A DNA stretch of 43,766 nt from Clostridia bacterium (GCA_030530315.1 JAUMVG010000025.1:1-43766), one strand, 5' to 3'; shown: positions 29,913 to 38,490, counted from the stretch's first letter. Made by a program: numbers and translations. Notes: generated by a model not told the origin, from the letters alone.

Positions 29913-29941
29913 ATTATAGCAGATTCCGGGGGCGAGTTCAA
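29913..29941 (-). promoter_or_regulatory. Promoter of the dehydrogenase gene
   Basis: On the minus strand: TTGAAC (29941-29936), 17 bases, TATAAT (29918-29913), about 90 bases before the ATG. Confidence 0.85.
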
Positions 29942-30009
29942 CGGTTTGACCGGGAGGAGACGGTGTTATATTTGATGGGCGCCCTGACCGGAAAGGGGCC
30001 GGGCTGGCC

Positions 30010-30038
30010 TTGCTTTTCCCGACGCCTGCCACTATAAT
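30010..30038 (+). promoter_or_regulatory. Promoter of the amidohydrolase gene
   Basis: TTGCTT (30010-30015), 17 bases, TATAAT (30033-30038). The leader is about 57 bases to the ATG at 30102. Confidence 0.82.
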
Positions 30039-30101
30039 AGGGGTGTGCCCGCGTAAGATGATCTTCCGCCAGGCGCGGAAATGAAGAATGAGGTTTATAC
30101 G

Positions 30102-31241
30102 ATGGATGAGAGATGGCTGATCGAACAGTTCAAGTGGCTGCACCGCCACCCGGAGCTGGGCCTGAGGGAATACGGGACCACGGCGTTTGTGAAGGACGCG
30201 CTGCGCAAGGGTGGCGTCGAGCTGCTGGACGCGGAACTTGAGACCGGCGCGATCGCAATGGTGGGCAGGAAGGACGGCCCCGTGGTGGGGCTGCGCTGCG
30301 ACATGGACGCGCTGCCCATCCAGGAGGCGTCCGGGCTGGACTACGCCTCCGAGAACGCGGGCGTGATGCACGCCTGCGGCCACGACTTCCACACCGCCTG
30401 CATGCTGGGGGCGGCGCTGCTGCTCAAGGAGCGGGAGGCGTCGCTGCCCGGCGCGGTGAAGGTGGTCTTCCAGCCCGCCGAGGAGATCGACAACGGCGCG
30501 AAGCTGGTCGTGGCCACCGGGCTGCTGAACGACGTGCGGGCGTTCTACGCCGTGCACAGCTATCCGTGGTTTGAACCGGGCACGCTGGGCATCAAGGCCG
30601 GGCCGGTGATGGGCGCGGCGGACCGCTTCGCCATACGGCTGAAGGGCCGCGGCGCCCACGCGGCGCACCCGGAGAAGAGCGTGGACGTCATCCCGGCCCT
30701 GGCCGCGGTGATCGGCTCCGCCCAGAGCGTCGTCAGCCGCAACGTCAGTCCCTTCGACTGCGCGGTGGTCTCCGTCACCCGGGTCCAGGCGGGCACCACC
30801 TGGAACATCATTCCCGGCGAGGCCGAACTGGAGGGCACCGTGCGCACGCTGTCGCCGGCGGTGCGGGACGAGGTGCAGCAGCGGCTGGAGCAGGTCGTCC
30901 GCCTGACCGCCGAGGCCTACGGCTGTGCGGCGGAGATCGAGTTCGAGCGGGGGACGGACCCGGTGGTCAACGACGCCTCGGCCTGCGAGCGGGCGGCGGC
31001 GCTAGCCCGGGAGATGGGCTTCGCCGTGGACCGCCAGGAGGACGCGCTGGAGGCCGAGGACTTCAGCGACTACCTGAACATCGCGCCGGGGGCGTTCATC
31101 CGCGTGGGCACCGGCGGCACCTGCGCCGCTCACCATCCGGGCTTTACCGCCGATCCCGCGGCGCTGTATCCCGCCGCGCGGTACTTTGCCGCCCTGGCGG
31201 AGCGGGAACTGGAGCGCCTGAGCCGGGAGGATATGCGGTGA
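30102..31241 (+). CDS. M20 family amidohydrolase (N-acyl amino acid / hippurate type)
   Basis: The product has 379 residues. It is a two-metal peptidase-family enzyme that removes acyl groups from amino acids or short peptides. Metal and catalytic motifs are in order: LRCDMDALPI, MHACGHDFHTA and VVFQPAEEIDNGAK (Glu pair), the dimerisation domain with RGRGAHAAHPEKSVD-like sequence, and AEDFSDYL plus CAAHHPGF near the end. There is no signal peptide. The chosen ATG has GAGG eight bases ahead; an in-frame ATG at 30081 would add seven residues but lacks a ribosome site. A nitroreductase gene follows after 37 bases. Confidence 0.92.
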   Translation: MDERWLIEQFKWLHRHPELGLREYGTTAFVKDALRKGGVELLDAELETGAIAMVGRKDGPVVGLRCDMDALPIQEASGLDYASENAGVMHACGHDFHTACMLGAALLLKEREASLPGAVKVVFQPAEEIDNGAKLVVATGLLNDVRAFYAVHSYPWFEPGTLGIKAGPVMGAADRFAIRLKGRGAHAAHPEKSVDVIPALAAVIGSAQSVVSRNVSPFDCAVVSVTRVQAGTTWNIIPGEAELEGTVRTLSPAVRDEVQQRLEQVVRLTAEAYGCAAEIEFERGTDPVVNDASACERAAALAREMGFAVDRQEDALEAEDFSDYLNIAPGAFIRVGTGGTCAAHHPGFTADPAALYPAARYFAALAERELERLSREDMR

Positions 31242-31278
31242 AGGGCGCGGCTGGGAGAACTACTGGGGGAGGACAGCC

Positions 31279-32040
31279 ATGAACGAGGTCATCAGGCAGC
31301 TGTATGAGCGCAAATCCGTCCGGGTCTTCGAGGACCGGGAGATCGAGGAGCCCATCGTCCAACAGATCCTTCGCGCCGCGACGATGGCGCCCACCGCCGG
31401 CAACCAGCAGATGTACACCATCCTGCGGATCACCGATCCCGCATTGCGGGAGAGGCTGGCGGAGTCCTGCGACCACCAGCCGTTCATCGCCCGGGGCAAG
31501 CTGGTGCTGGTGTTCTGCGCGGACTGCCTCAAGTGGTACGAGGCGTTTCGGGACGCGGGCTGCGCGCCCCGCCGGCCGGGCCCCGGGGACCTGATGCTGG
31601 CCGTGGATGACGCGCTGATCGCGGCCCAGAACGCCGTGGTCGCAGCCCAGGCCCACGGCATCGGCTCCTGCTACATCGGCGACATCATGGAGAACATCGA
31701 GGTTCAGCGGGAGCTGCTGGGCCTGCCGGAGCTGGTCTTTCCCGCCGTGCTGCTGGTGTTCGGCTATCCCACCCGGCAGCAGCAGGAGCGCCCCAAGCCC
31801 GAACGCGTGGACCTGGACTGCGTCGTGCACGAGAACCGGTATCGCCGGATGGACGGTGCGGCGCTGCGGCGCATGTTCCGGGGGAAGGCGGCGGGCGGCG
31901 ACTACGAGGCGTGGATGGCGGCCTTCTGCCAGCGGAAGTACAATTCGGATTTTGCCCGGGAAATGAGCCGCTCCGTGGGCGAATATCTCAAGCAATACGT
32001 GGCGCCGGAGGGAGAGCAGGGGTCGGGGAGCGTCCTGTGA
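31279..32040 (+). CDS. Nitroreductase family flavoprotein
   Basis: The product has 253 residues and an FMN-dependent nitroreductase fold of the NfsA/FRP branch. It shows ERKSVRVFEDREIEEP at the start, MAPTAGNQQMYT (FMN-binding loop), DALIAAQNAVVAAQAHGIGSCYIG in the middle, and a C-terminal extension of about 60 residues ending in YLKQY. Such enzymes reduce nitro compounds, quinones or flavins with NAD(P)H; the natural substrate is unknown. GGGGGAGG precedes the ATG. It is probably co-transcribed with the amidohydrolase. Confidence 0.9.
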   Translation: MNEVIRQLYERKSVRVFEDREIEEPIVQQILRAATMAPTAGNQQMYTILRITDPALRERLAESCDHQPFIARGKLVLVFCADCLKWYEAFRDAGCAPRRPGPGDLMLAVDDALIAAQNAVVAAQAHGIGSCYIGDIMENIEVQRELLGLPELVFPAVLLVFGYPTRQQQERPKPERVDLDCVVHENRYRRMDGAALRRMFRGKAAGGDYEAWMAAFCQRKYNSDFAREMSRSVGEYLKQYVAPEGEQGSGSVL

Positions 32041-32161
32041 GCCCCTTGGGTTTACCGCACTTTTACCGGGGTGGTCGGACGCGGTTTACACCGCTGTGGC
32101 ATAGTGGCATGGAGCGCTGCGTGGGATCTCCGAGGCTGCGGCGCGGAAGCGAGGAATCGAA

Positions 32162-32605
32162 ATGATCAGGATACTGTTTGTCTGCCACGGCAACATCTGC
32201 CGGTCGCCGATGGCGGAGTTTGTGATGAAGAAGCTGGCGCGGGACGCGGGTATGGAGAACCGCTTTGAGATCGCCTCGGCGGCCACGAGCCGGGAGGAGA
32301 TCGGCAACCCGGTCTATCCGCCGGCCCGGGCGGAGCTGGCGAAGCACGGCATCGAGTGCAAGGGCCACAAGGCGCGGCAGATGACCCGCGCGGACTACGA
32401 CTACTACGACTATCTGGTGGCCATGGAGCCCTACAACATCCGCAACATGCTGCGCATCAGCCCCGACCCCGAGGGCAAGATGCGGCTGCTGATGTCCTTC
32501 GCGGGCTCGGACGCGGCCATCGACGACCCCTGGTACACGGGGCGTTTTGCCGAGGTCTACGAGCAGATCGAGACGGGCTGCCGCGCGATGCTGGACACCC
32601 TTTAA
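32162..32605 (+). CDS. Low-molecular-weight protein tyrosine phosphatase
   Basis: The product has 147 residues. The P-loop VCHGNICRSPMAE at residues 8-20 holds the nucleophile Cys and binding Arg (CxxxxxRS), and the general acid Asp is in AAIDDPWYTGRF near residue 120. Such phosphatases often oppose a bacterial tyrosine kinase in exopolysaccharide control, but none is encoded here. The ATG follows GAGG with about eight bases. No promoter is clear in the 120 bases upstream, so read-through from the nitroreductase gene is possible. Confidence 0.93.
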   Translation: MIRILFVCHGNICRSPMAEFVMKKLARDAGMENRFEIASAATSREEIGNPVYPPARAELAKHGIECKGHKARQMTRADYDYYDYLVAMEPYNIRNMLRISPDPEGKMRLLMSFAGSDAAIDDPWYTGRFAEVYEQIETGCRAMLDTL

Positions 32606-32641
32606 GCGGCCGGCGGTGCCGGCTTCCATCTGCTGCCGCGT

Positions 32642-32660
32642 TTGAGCACAGTGTGCTCAA
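32642..32660. promoter_or_regulatory. Perfect palindrome between phosphatase and lgt genes
   Basis: TTGAGCACAGTGTGCTCAA is a perfect 19-bp palindrome with 9-bp arms around one G. It looks like a protein-binding site but lies at the 3' end of two convergent genes, so it may instead be part of the transcript ends. Confidence 0.35.
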
Positions 32661-32688
32661 CCCCAATTGCTGCCGCCTTTCTATTATC

Positions 32689-32723
32689 AATTCCCAGCGC
32701 CATAGATTCAAGCGCTGGGAATT
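32689..32723. terminator. Hairpin between convergent phosphatase and lgt genes
   Basis: AATTCCCAGCGC (32689-32700) pairs with GCGCTGGGAATT (32712-32723), a 12-bp stem. Short T-runs follow on both strands. It probably ends both transcripts. Confidence 0.65.
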
Positions 32724-32781
32724 TACGTTGGTAGGTATAGCTTTTTTCCGGGTTTTCCTGCCTGCGCGAAGGACGAATCCG

Positions 32782-33696
32782 TCAATCCGGCCTGTCGCTC
32801 TCCGGCGAGCCGAACAGCTGCCACAGCGCGCAGGCCAGGGCCCCGGCGGCAGGCAGCAGGGCGGGGAGGGCGTGCCCGGTGAGCAGCAGCGCGGCCATCG
32901 CCGCGGCGCACGCCAGTGTGATGGAGGGCAGGAGGCTGCGAGGACTTCTGACCAGCGCCAGCGCGGCACAGGCCAGCAGGGCGGCCAGGCTGAGCAGCTG
33001 GGACACCCGCAGGCTGCCCAGGTACAGGCTGTCGGTGCGCAGGCCCTCCACCAGGGCCCGCTCCAGCGCGTAGAGGAAGGCGTAGGCGATGAACAGCTCG
33101 CCGTCCCGGCGGTCGCGCCGCCGGCGCTCGGCCAGCAGCAGGAGGACGACGATGATTAAACACCAGGCGGACTCATAGAAGAAGGTGGCGTAGTGCCACT
33201 GGCCGTCGGCCTGGATCAGCACGCCGATGGGGAAGTGCCGCTGCCAGTCGTGGGCGACGGCGCGGCCGTAGGCCTCCTGGTTGACAAAGTTGCCCCAGCG
33301 GCCGATGGCCTGGCCCAGGGCGATGGACGGCGCCGCCAGGTCGGCCAGCTTCAGGAAGGGCAGGCGCTTGCGCCGGGCATAGAAGAAGCCGGCCAGCACG
33401 CCGCCGATGATGCCGCCATAGATGGCCATGCCGCCTTCCCAGATGAAGAGCGCGCGAATGGGCTCCTTGGCGTAGGCCTCCCAGGAGAAGAACACGTAGT
33501 ACAGGCGGGCGCAGACGATGGCGGCGGGGATGCCCAGCAGGGCCAGGTCGACCGCCGTCTCCCCCGGCAGGCCCATGCGCCGCTCCCTGGCGCAGGCCAG
33601 GGCCACGGCCAACGCCATGCCCGCGGCGATGATGACGCCGTACCAGTGTATGGTCAGCCCGAAGGCGATGAGCGCAGTGGGGGTAAAGCGGAGCAA
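32782..33696 (-). CDS. lgt: Prolipoprotein diacylglyceryl transferase
   Basis: The product is about 304 residues with seven or so membrane helices. Lgt attaches diacylglycerol to the lipobox Cys, the first step of lipoprotein maturation. The family signature GRWGNFVNQEAYG, the N-terminal IHWYGVIIAAG and the middle GGMAIYGGIIGG are present. The TTG at 33696 has GGAGGG seven bases ahead and is taken as start. The longer frame to an ATG at 33735 cannot be right, since that ATG overlaps the promoter's own -10. A C-terminal hydrophobic extension beyond the usual end adds two helices. LspA, the next enzyme of the pathway, is encoded at 38548. Confidence 0.92.
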   Translation of the reverse strand: MLRFTPTALIAFGLTIHWYGVIIAAGMALAVALACARERRMGLPGETAVDLALLGIPAAIVCARLYYVFFSWEAYAKEPIRALFIWEGGMAIYGGIIGGVLAGFFYARRKRLPFLKLADLAAPSIALGQAIGRWGNFVNQEAYGRAVAHDWQRHFPIGVLIQADGQWHYATFFYESAWCLIIVVLLLLAERRRRDRRDGELFIAYAFLYALERALVEGLRTDSLYLGSLRVSQLLSLAALLACAALALVRSPRSLLPSITLACAAAMAALLLTGHALPALLPAAGALACALWQLFGSPESDRPD

Positions 33697-33733
33697 GGTC
33701 GATCCCTCCATTGGTTTCAGGGTGGTGTCCACC

Positions 33734-33763
33734 ATTATAATGTGAAAGGCACGAAAAAGTCAA
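33734..33763 (-). promoter_or_regulatory. Promoter of lgt
   Basis: On the minus strand: TTGACT (33763-33758), 18 bases, TATAAT (33739-33734). The -10 runs into an ATG that would otherwise look like the start codon. Confidence 0.8.
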
Positions 33764-33773
33764 TTCATGCGCA

Positions 33774-33802
33774 TTGAATCCTAACCGAATAGGGCGTATA
33801 AT
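33774..33802 (+). promoter_or_regulatory. Promoter of the HlyD-like/division operon
   Basis: TTGAAT (33774-33779), 17 bases, TATAAT (33797-33802). It is back to back with the lgt promoter, only ten bases apart. The leader is about 80 bases. Confidence 0.85.
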
Positions 33803-33889
33803 ATAGAATACGATGGTTGTACCCTGTCCATGCCATCGCCGCGGGACCCGGGCGCACACCGGGATTGATGATCGATCGGAGCGTGAGCT

Positions 33890-35071
33890 ATGCGCAAGAA
33901 GAGAGTGACCGGCAGGTTTTATATCTTTCTGCTGGGCTTGCTGGTGATCGCGTTCCTGCTCCTGCGGCCGACGCTGTTCCCCGGTTCCCGGGAGACGGTG
34001 ATCATGATGGCGAACTCCTCCCAGCGGCAGACGGTGGACTGCGTCATCATCCGCGACGAGAGCGTCACGGCGTCGGACTCCACCGCCCGGGTGGAGTACA
34101 TCGCCCCGGAGGACTCACTGGTCGCCGCGGGGGCGAACGTGGCCAACCTGTACACCACCGGCTATTCCGAGAGCCTGCTGGACAACCTGGAGGCCACCCG
34201 GAAGAAGATCCAGGAATACCACAAGCAGCTGCTGGCCAACATCGTGGACGAGGAGCTGAACCGGCTGGACCGGGTGGTTGCCTACATGGCGCTGGAGTTC
34301 AAGAACCTGATCACCCGCCAGACCACCGGCAACCTGAAGACCGTCACCAGCCAGCTGGAGACCGCCATGGTGAACCGGCAGGAGTACCTGCGGCAGAACA
34401 AGCGCGGCGACAGCAAGCTGACCAAGCTGTACGACGAGGAGAACACCCGTCTGGCCAGCATACAGTCCTGGCGCAAGGCCTCCACCGCGGACCGGGACGG
34501 CGTGGTTTCCTTCTACATCGACGGCTATGAGCGGGACCTGACGCCGGACGGCCTGAACAACCTGAGCATTTCAGATGTGCGCACCGTGCTGGGCGGGGGA
34601 AACCTGGCCAACACCAAGGCCACCCGCAACGACGGCATCTACCGCATCGTGGACCAGGATCGCTGGTACGTGGCGGTGCTCTCCACGGGCAGCCTGTGGA
34701 CGCCCATGGTGGGCCAGGACAACTACTACATGCAGCTGGAGGGCTTCGACGACCTGACCTTCACGGCGTCGGTCTACAGCGTGCAGAAGGAAAACGGCAC
34801 CACGCTGGCGGTGTTCGAGATCCACGACCCCATCGGCCCGCTGATCTACCGGCGCAGCGGCAAGGCGAAGCTGAGCATCACGCTGACCGGCCTGTCCGTG
34901 CGCACCGACGCGCTGTACAACGAGAACGGCCAGATGGGTGTCTGGGTATACGACGTGCCCGGTGGCACCTTCGTGCCGGTGGAGGTGCTCTCCACCGACG
35001 GCAGCATCGCCATGATCCAGCCCCTGGTGGAAGGCGCGCTGCAGCTGGGCCAGACGGTGCTGATCAAGTAG
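33890..35071 (+). CDS. HlyD-like membrane protein upstream of the division genes
   Basis: The product has 393 residues. A basic N-terminus and one helix (FYIFLLGLLVIAFLLL, residues 10-25) anchor an outer region. That region has a biotinyl-lipoyl-like half (VIIRDESVTASDSTARVEYIAPEDSLVAAGANVANLY), a coiled coil at about 100-200, and beta-rich C-terminal parts resembling HlyD/RND adaptors. In Clostridia, proteins of this kind are often found just before yggS and sepF. No exporter partner is encoded nearby, so a role in envelope or division structure rather than secretion is possible. The ATG has a modest ribosome site (GGAGCG). Confidence 0.82.
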   Translation: MRKKRVTGRFYIFLLGLLVIAFLLLRPTLFPGSRETVIMMANSSQRQTVDCVIIRDESVTASDSTARVEYIAPEDSLVAAGANVANLYTTGYSESLLDNLEATRKKIQEYHKQLLANIVDEELNRLDRVVAYMALEFKNLITRQTTGNLKTVTSQLETAMVNRQEYLRQNKRGDSKLTKLYDEENTRLASIQSWRKASTADRDGVVSFYIDGYERDLTPDGLNNLSISDVRTVLGGGNLANTKATRNDGIYRIVDQDRWYVAVLSTGSLWTPMVGQDNYYMQLEGFDDLTFTASVYSVQKENGTTLAVFEIHDPIGPLIYRRSGKAKLSITLTGLSVRTDALYNENGQMGVWVYDVPGGTFVPVEVLSTDGSIAMIQPLVEGALQLGQTVLIK

Positions 35072-35109
35072 CGCGGGGCGCTCGCCCGCGCGGGATGGGA
35101 GACAGTGAC

Positions 35110-35793
35110 GTGAATCGCGAGGATTTGCTATCGAATATCCGCCTGTGGCAGCAGCGCGTCGGCGAGGCTTCGGCCCGCTGGGGCGGCGCGGAGATCTGCG
35201 GCGTCAGCAAGACCATCGCCCCGGAGACCATCAACCTGGCCTGGGAGGGTGGCATCCGCACCCTGGGGGAAAACCGGGTGCAGGAGCTGCTGGGGAAGAT
35301 CGACCGGCTGAACCCCGATTTCCGCATCCACCTGATCGGCCAGCTGCAGACCAACAAGGTGAAATACATCATCGACAAGGTGGCCATGATCCAGTCTGTG
35401 GATCGGGAGGCGCTGGCGCTGGAGATCTCCCGCCGGGCCGAGGCCGCCGGCGTGCGGATGCCGGTGCTGGTGCAGGTGAACATCGCCCGGGAACCTCAAA
35501 AGGCGGGCATCGACGAGGAGCTGCTCGTGCCCTTCCTCCGCGCCTGCGCGGAGCTGCCGGGCATCGAGGTGCAGGGCCTGATGGCCATCATGCCCATCGC
35601 CGACGACCCTGAGGACGTGCGCCCCTATTTCCGCCGGATGCGGACGTGGTTCGACCGCCTGCGGGACGACCCGGTCCCCGGCGTGACCATGCGCACCCTG
35701 TCCATGGGCATGTCCGACGACTGCCTCGTCGCCGCCGAGGAGGGCGCGACGATGGTGCGCCTGGGACGGGCCCTGTTCGGCGCCAGGTCCTGA
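35110..35793 (+). CDS. YggS/YlmE family PLP-binding protein
   Basis: The product has 227 residues. It is a pyridoxal-phosphate homeostasis protein with the alanine-racemase-type barrel. The PLP Lys is in GVSKTIAPETI near residue 34, followed by GENRVQELLGK, HLIGQLQTNKVK and, near the end, LSMGMSDDCLVAAEEGATMVRLGRALFG, all family hallmarks. The start GTG has GGGAG eight bases ahead; an ATG at 35095 overlaps that site. It precedes sepF, as ylmE does in Bacillus. Confidence 0.93.
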   Translation: MNREDLLSNIRLWQQRVGEASARWGGAEICGVSKTIAPETINLAWEGGIRTLGENRVQELLGKIDRLNPDFRIHLIGQLQTNKVKYIIDKVAMIQSVDREALALEISRRAEAAGVRMPVLVQVNIAREPQKAGIDEELLVPFLRACAELPGIEVQGLMAIMPIADDPEDVRPYFRRMRTWFDRLRDDPVPGVTMRTLSMGMSDDCLVAAEEGATMVRLGRALFGARS

Positions 35794-35862
35794 CCCCGCC
35801 GCCGGGAGGATGCCCGGCGGCACATCAAGCTACTTACGCAGATTTGAAAAGAGGAGAACGCC

Positions 35863-36588
35863 ATGGCGCGCAATAAATCCGGAGGACTCAACAAGCTTTT
35901 GAACTTCATCGGCCTCGTGGACGATGAGGACAACCGGGATACCTATGGAGAGGAGTACTCCAGCGATAACTATGGGCGGCAGGCGGCCTATACGCCCAAC
36001 CGCACCCAGCGCGTGCAGACGGGCGCCCGCGCGGCCACCCAGCGCCAGAGCCAGAGCGCTTCCCGCAGGCTGCCGGAGCGCACTCCCTCCCGCAGCCGCT
36101 ACGAGAGCCGCTACGACAGCCGCGGCGCGTCCACGGAGCGCGCCTCCGCCCGGGGCTATGACGACTATCGCTCCACCGAGCGCCGCGCGACCTCCCGCTT
36201 CGAGGAGTCGGACTACGGCGCGCGGGCGCCGAGGCAGAGCACCCGCTATGCCCAGCAGCCTGAGAGCCGCTACGGCAGCAGCAACGTGCCCCAGCGGCGC
36301 GAGCCCCAGCGGGCCATGCGCGTGAGCCAGCGCTCCCGCACGGTGATGTATTCCCTCCATTCCCTGGAGGACTGCTGTGAGGTGATCGACCAGCTGATCG
36401 CCAACAACACCGTCGTGCTCACCATGGATGAGCTGGACGGCCGGCTGCTCCAGCGCGCCGTGGACACCCTCTCCGGGGCGGTGTTCGCGCTGCACGCCAG
36501 CATCCGGAAGGCTTCCGACAAGACCTACCTGGTCGCGCCGATGTCGGTGGAGGTCAACGAGGCCTACGACCTTGACCGGCGGTTCTGA
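35863..36588 (+). CDS. sepF: Cell division protein SepF
   Basis: The product has 241 residues. SepF ties FtsZ filaments to the membrane. Residues 1-19 (RNKSGGLNKLLNFIGLVDD) form the membrane-binding helix. Residues about 155-240 form the SepF core (TVMYSLHSLEDCCEVIDQLIANNTVVLTMDELD, then LLQRAVDTLSGAVFAL). Between them lies an unusually long disordered linker of about 120 residues, rich in Arg, Ser, Tyr and Gln (YESRYDSRGAS and the like). The linker is longer than that of B. subtilis SepF. AGAGGAG precedes the ATG. It is in the dcw-adjacent order yggS-sepF-yggT-ylmH-divIVA. Confidence 0.95.
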   Translation: MARNKSGGLNKLLNFIGLVDDEDNRDTYGEEYSSDNYGRQAAYTPNRTQRVQTGARAATQRQSQSASRRLPERTPSRSRYESRYDSRGASTERASARGYDDYRSTERRATSRFEESDYGARAPRQSTRYAQQPESRYGSSNVPQRREPQRAMRVSQRSRTVMYSLHSLEDCCEVIDQLIANNTVVLTMDELDGRLLQRAVDTLSGAVFALHASIRKASDKTYLVAPMSVEVNEAYDLDRRF

Positions 36589-36626
36589 ACCCGGATTTTT
36601 TCAGCGCAATGGGGAGGTGACGGCGC

Positions 36627-36917
36627 ATGCTCGGGCTCTATGAGGTCTTCTACGCGGGCTACCTTTTCCTGCGCCTGATCACGACGGCGATCCTCGTCTA
36701 CTGCGTCCTCAGCTGGTTCCGGCCCACCTTCCGGGCATTCGAGTGGCTGCGGCGGTTCATCGCGCCCTTCGTGTCGCCCTTCCAGAAGCTGTCGATGAAG
36801 GCGATGCGGTACTTCCGCGCGCCGGTGGACTTCACCTGCCTGTTCGCGATCATCGGCTATCAGATCGTGGAGCGCCTGTGGTGGCGGCTCTACATCCTCC
36901 TGGCGCGGCTGCTATGA
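36627..36917 (+). CDS. YggT family membrane protein
   Basis: The product has 96 residues and two membrane helices (FYAGYLFLRLITTAILVYCVLSW and FTCLFAIIGYQIVERL) joined by a basic loop containing FIAPFVSPFQKL. It belongs to the YggT/YlmG family, which lies between sepF and ylmH in many Firmicutes and affects nucleoid or division-site organisation. GGGGAGGTGA precedes the ATG. Its stop overlaps the ylmH start (ATGA). Confidence 0.92.
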   Translation: MLGLYEVFYAGYLFLRLITTAILVYCVLSWFRPTFRAFEWLRRFIAPFVSPFQKLSMKAMRYFRAPVDFTCLFAIIGYQIVERLWWRLYILLARLL

Positions 36918-37666
36918 TGACGGACGCGCCGGAGAAGCGCCTGAACGAGCTGGCCCTGCGCTGCGCCCACAGCGGGCGGACCCAGTTCACGAAGTTCCTG
37001 GAGCCCTCCGCGGAGGCGGCGGCCCGGGCGGCGGCGAACCGCGCCGGCGTGCAGCTGGCCCTGTGGGGCGGCTATGAAGAGGCGGAGCGCCGCGTCGCGG
37101 CCTTCTACGACCTCGAGCCCCCGGAGCCGGAGGCGTACCCGCTGACGGCGCTGCGCATCCAGTGGAACGCCAAATTCGCGAATCCCGGGCACCGGGACCT
37201 GCTGGGCGCGCTGATGGGCCTTGGCATCGACCGGGAGACCACCGGGGACATCGCGATGGGCACCTGGAAGGGCGAGGGCTGCGCCTACCTGTTCGCGCTG
37301 GAGGAGATGGCGGATTACATCGCCGCCAACTTCGAGAGCGCCGGGCGGGCCTCGGTCCGCGTGACCGCCCAGGCGGAGCCGCCCGAGCTGCTGCCCCCGG
37401 AGGGGGAGACGCTGCGGCTGACGGTGCAGCAGGCCCGATTGGACGCCGTGGTGGCGGCGGCCTGCCGGCTGTCCCGGAGCGAGGGCCAGCGGCTGATCAC
37501 CGCCGGCCTTGTGAAGCTGAACCACGTCCCCTGCCTGCGGACGGACGCCCGGGTGGACGAGGGCGACATGCTCTCCGTGCGGGGTTACGGCCGGGCGAAG
37601 GTGGTCGGGTTCATGGGGGAATCCCGCCGGGGCCGGCAGGTGCTGGCGGTGTTCAAGTATAAATAA
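36914..37666 (+). CDS. ylmH: YlmH-type S4-domain RNA-binding protein
   Basis: The product has 250 residues. The N-terminal YlmH region (TKFLEPSAEAA, ALWGGYEEAERRVAAFY, then HRDLLGALMGLGIDRETTGDI) is followed by a C-terminal S4 domain (RLDAVVAAACRLSRSEGQRLITAGLVKLNHV) ending in VKVVGF-like sequence. YlmH is linked to division and, in recent work, to rescue of stalled ribosomes. It starts within ATGATG overlapping the yggT stop. There is no good separate ribosome site, so it depends on coupling. Confidence 0.93.
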   Translation: MMTDAPEKRLNELALRCAHSGRTQFTKFLEPSAEAAARAAANRAGVQLALWGGYEEAERRVAAFYDLEPPEPEAYPLTALRIQWNAKFANPGHRDLLGALMGLGIDRETTGDIAMGTWKGEGCAYLFALEEMADYIAANFESAGRASVRVTAQAEPPELLPPEGETLRLTVQQARLDAVVAAACRLSRSEGQRLITAGLVKLNHVPCLRTDARVDEGDMLSVRGYGRAKVVGFMGESRRGRQVLAVFKYK

Positions 37667-37794
37667 TCGAAAGATAATGTTGGCTTGCAGGAATTCCGCC
37701 GTCGCGCGGCGAAAATAAAAAGGATTGATTCCAGTGGCCCCCGTGGCCATACCCATACGGCACATACTTCAGAGACGAAAGGACGGTTATCGAT

Positions 37795-38376
37795 ATGGCG
37801 ATCAGCGTTAGGGACATTCAGGAGAAGGAATTTGGCACGCAGGCCACCGGCGGCTACAATATCGAGCAGGTTGACGACTTCCTGGATGAGATTTCCGAGC
37901 AGATGGCGACCCTCGTGCGCGAGAACATGGAGCTGAACAAGCAGATCAAGGGCCTGGAGGCGGACGTTCAGGCCGCGCGCTCCGCGGCCGCGGCGGCGGA
38001 AGCCAAGACGCCCGATTACAACGAGAAGAGCTACTTTGCGAACCTCCAGAATGCCATGCGGGAATCCCTGATCGGGGCCCAGCGCATCGCCGACGAGACC
38101 CTGGAGGAGGCCAACCGCAAGGCCCAGAAGACCGTGGGCGACGCCCAGGTCCAGGCCGACCAGATCACCGTGACCGCCCGCGAGAAGGCGGACACCCTGG
38201 TCAGCAAGGCTCAGGAGGAGGCCGAGCAGATCACTGCCGACGCCCGCACCCGCGTGGAGACGCTGGAGAAGCGCTACGAGACCCTGAAGGCCTCCGCCAC
38301 CAGCTTCAAGGCCGAGTTCAGCCGCATGCTGGACCAGCAGGCGACCGCGCTGCGGGAGAGCAACGGCCTGTTCTGA
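37795..38376 (+). CDS. divIVA: DivIVA cell-division/polarity protein
   Basis: The product has 193 residues. The N-terminal DivIVA domain is clear (ISVRDIQEKEFGTQATGGYNIEQVDDFLDEI), with the membrane-binding loop and first coiled coil. A Lys/Ala/Glu-rich second coiled coil fills residues 75-180. DivIVA marks curved membrane at septa and poles. The ribosome site (AAAGGA) is rather far from the ATG. The 128 bases upstream hold a small GC hairpin (CCGC/GCGG near 37695) and no clear promoter, so read-through from ylmH is likely. Confidence 0.94.
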   Translation: MAISVRDIQEKEFGTQATGGYNIEQVDDFLDEISEQMATLVRENMELNKQIKGLEADVQAARSAAAAAEAKTPDYNEKSYFANLQNAMRESLIGAQRIADETLEEANRKAQKTVGDAQVQADQITVTAREKADTLVSKAQEEAEQITADARTRVETLEKRYETLKASATSFKAEFSRMLDQQATALRESNGLF

Positions 38377-38417
38377 TGCGAACAAGCGGACCGGAGGGCC
38401 CGCATAGAGATACCTGT

Positions 38418-38490
38418 GTAGGGGCGCCGGCGAGGCGTCCGACGGACGCGGCGCGTCGCCGCACCGGCGGGCGGCGCGCCGCGCCCCTAC
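38418..38490. repeat. Inverted-repeat intergenic element before lspA
   Basis: GTAGGGGCGC (38418-38427) and GCGCCCCTAC (38481-38490) are exact complements bounding a 73-bp, very GC-rich segment that contains more self-complementary CGCC/GGCG stretches. It has no reading frame of its own that looks real. It has the look of a dispersed intergenic repeat, but a single copy is present in the window. Confidence 0.55.
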
